From NCBI GenBank assembly GCA_964550795.1, contig CAZKBH010000010.1:38515-102514 (forward strand): a DNA stretch of 64,000 nt. The letters are read 5' to 3'. This DNA comes from M3007 sp964550795. Its GTDB lineage: Bacteria > Bacteroidota > Bacteroidia > Chitinophagales > Saprospiraceae. A program made the position numbers and the translations under genes. Below, piece by piece: positions 63,951 to 64,000 of this stretch. The notes under the pieces are model-generated. The model saw only the letters and a program-made list of their open reading frames with translations. It had not been told where the DNA came from and did not search any database. Position 1 is the stretch's first letter; the number at the start of each line of letters is the position of its first letter.

Positions 63951-64000
63951 TTCTGGCTTCGGTCGTTTATTAGGTGCTTGTCTAAACTTTAGTTCTGAGG

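Overview
The window comes from a Bacteroidetes bacterium, most likely of the Saprospiria (Lewinella/Haliscomenobacter type); the rank is an inference. The evidence is: several secreted proteins with type IX secretion (T9SS) C-terminal sorting domains of both type A and type B, a PorP/SprF-like outer-membrane protein, giant HYR-repeat adhesins, a bacillithiol enzyme (BshC), a Bat aerotolerance-type cluster, and promoters of the Bacteroidetes form TTTG-N(17-23)-TAnnTTTG. The sequence is a scaffold with four 10-N gaps (442-451, 27218-27227, 31577-31586, 59521-59530); each gap breaks a gene, and three of those genes have to be read across a frame change caused only by the arbitrary gap length.

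Layout. 1-15608: a surface-adhesin module, two giant HYR/cohesin-like proteins, a PorP/SprF-like protein and an OmpA/SPOR protein, all on the + strand. 15801-21646: housekeeping (ferredoxin, LolC/E-like permease, BshC, acyltransferase), an orphan lantibiotic-dehydratase C-terminal-type protein and the initiator tRNA. 22117-24898: small secreted proteins and a YdeI-like protein, with a repeat-rich intergenic stretch (22744-23124). 24974-33198: fused isobutyryl-CoA mutase IcmF, a secreted propeller-type protein and MutS. 33232-36676: glycosyltransferase, membrane protein, DinB-like and hypothetical genes. 36809-44109: a tripartite RND efflux operon with a CNNM/HlyC-type gene inside it. 44258-51748: GltD-like oxidoreductase, coiled-coil protein, TIR-like membrane protein, aspartate kinase, membrane-anchored Ppx/GppA-like protein and a secreted DUF1028 protein. 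51905-57660: moxR-DUF58-hyp-batA-batBC. 57756-63950: miaB, an AT-rich DUF4062/nucleotidyltransferase pair, a sigma-54 activator, a TlpA-like thioredoxin and ribosomal protein L31.

The least explained material is non-coding. There are three copies of a hairpin with AAGTGTGGCACA arms; two relatives of a CCGGGTGA palindrome, one of them in frame inside icmF; a roughly 165-bp imperfect palindrome followed by an 18-bp tandem array; a nested 77-bp palindrome; and completely G-free leaders of up to 135 nt directly before start codons. Several genes also have the -7 promoter box so close to the ATG that their mRNAs should be leaderless.
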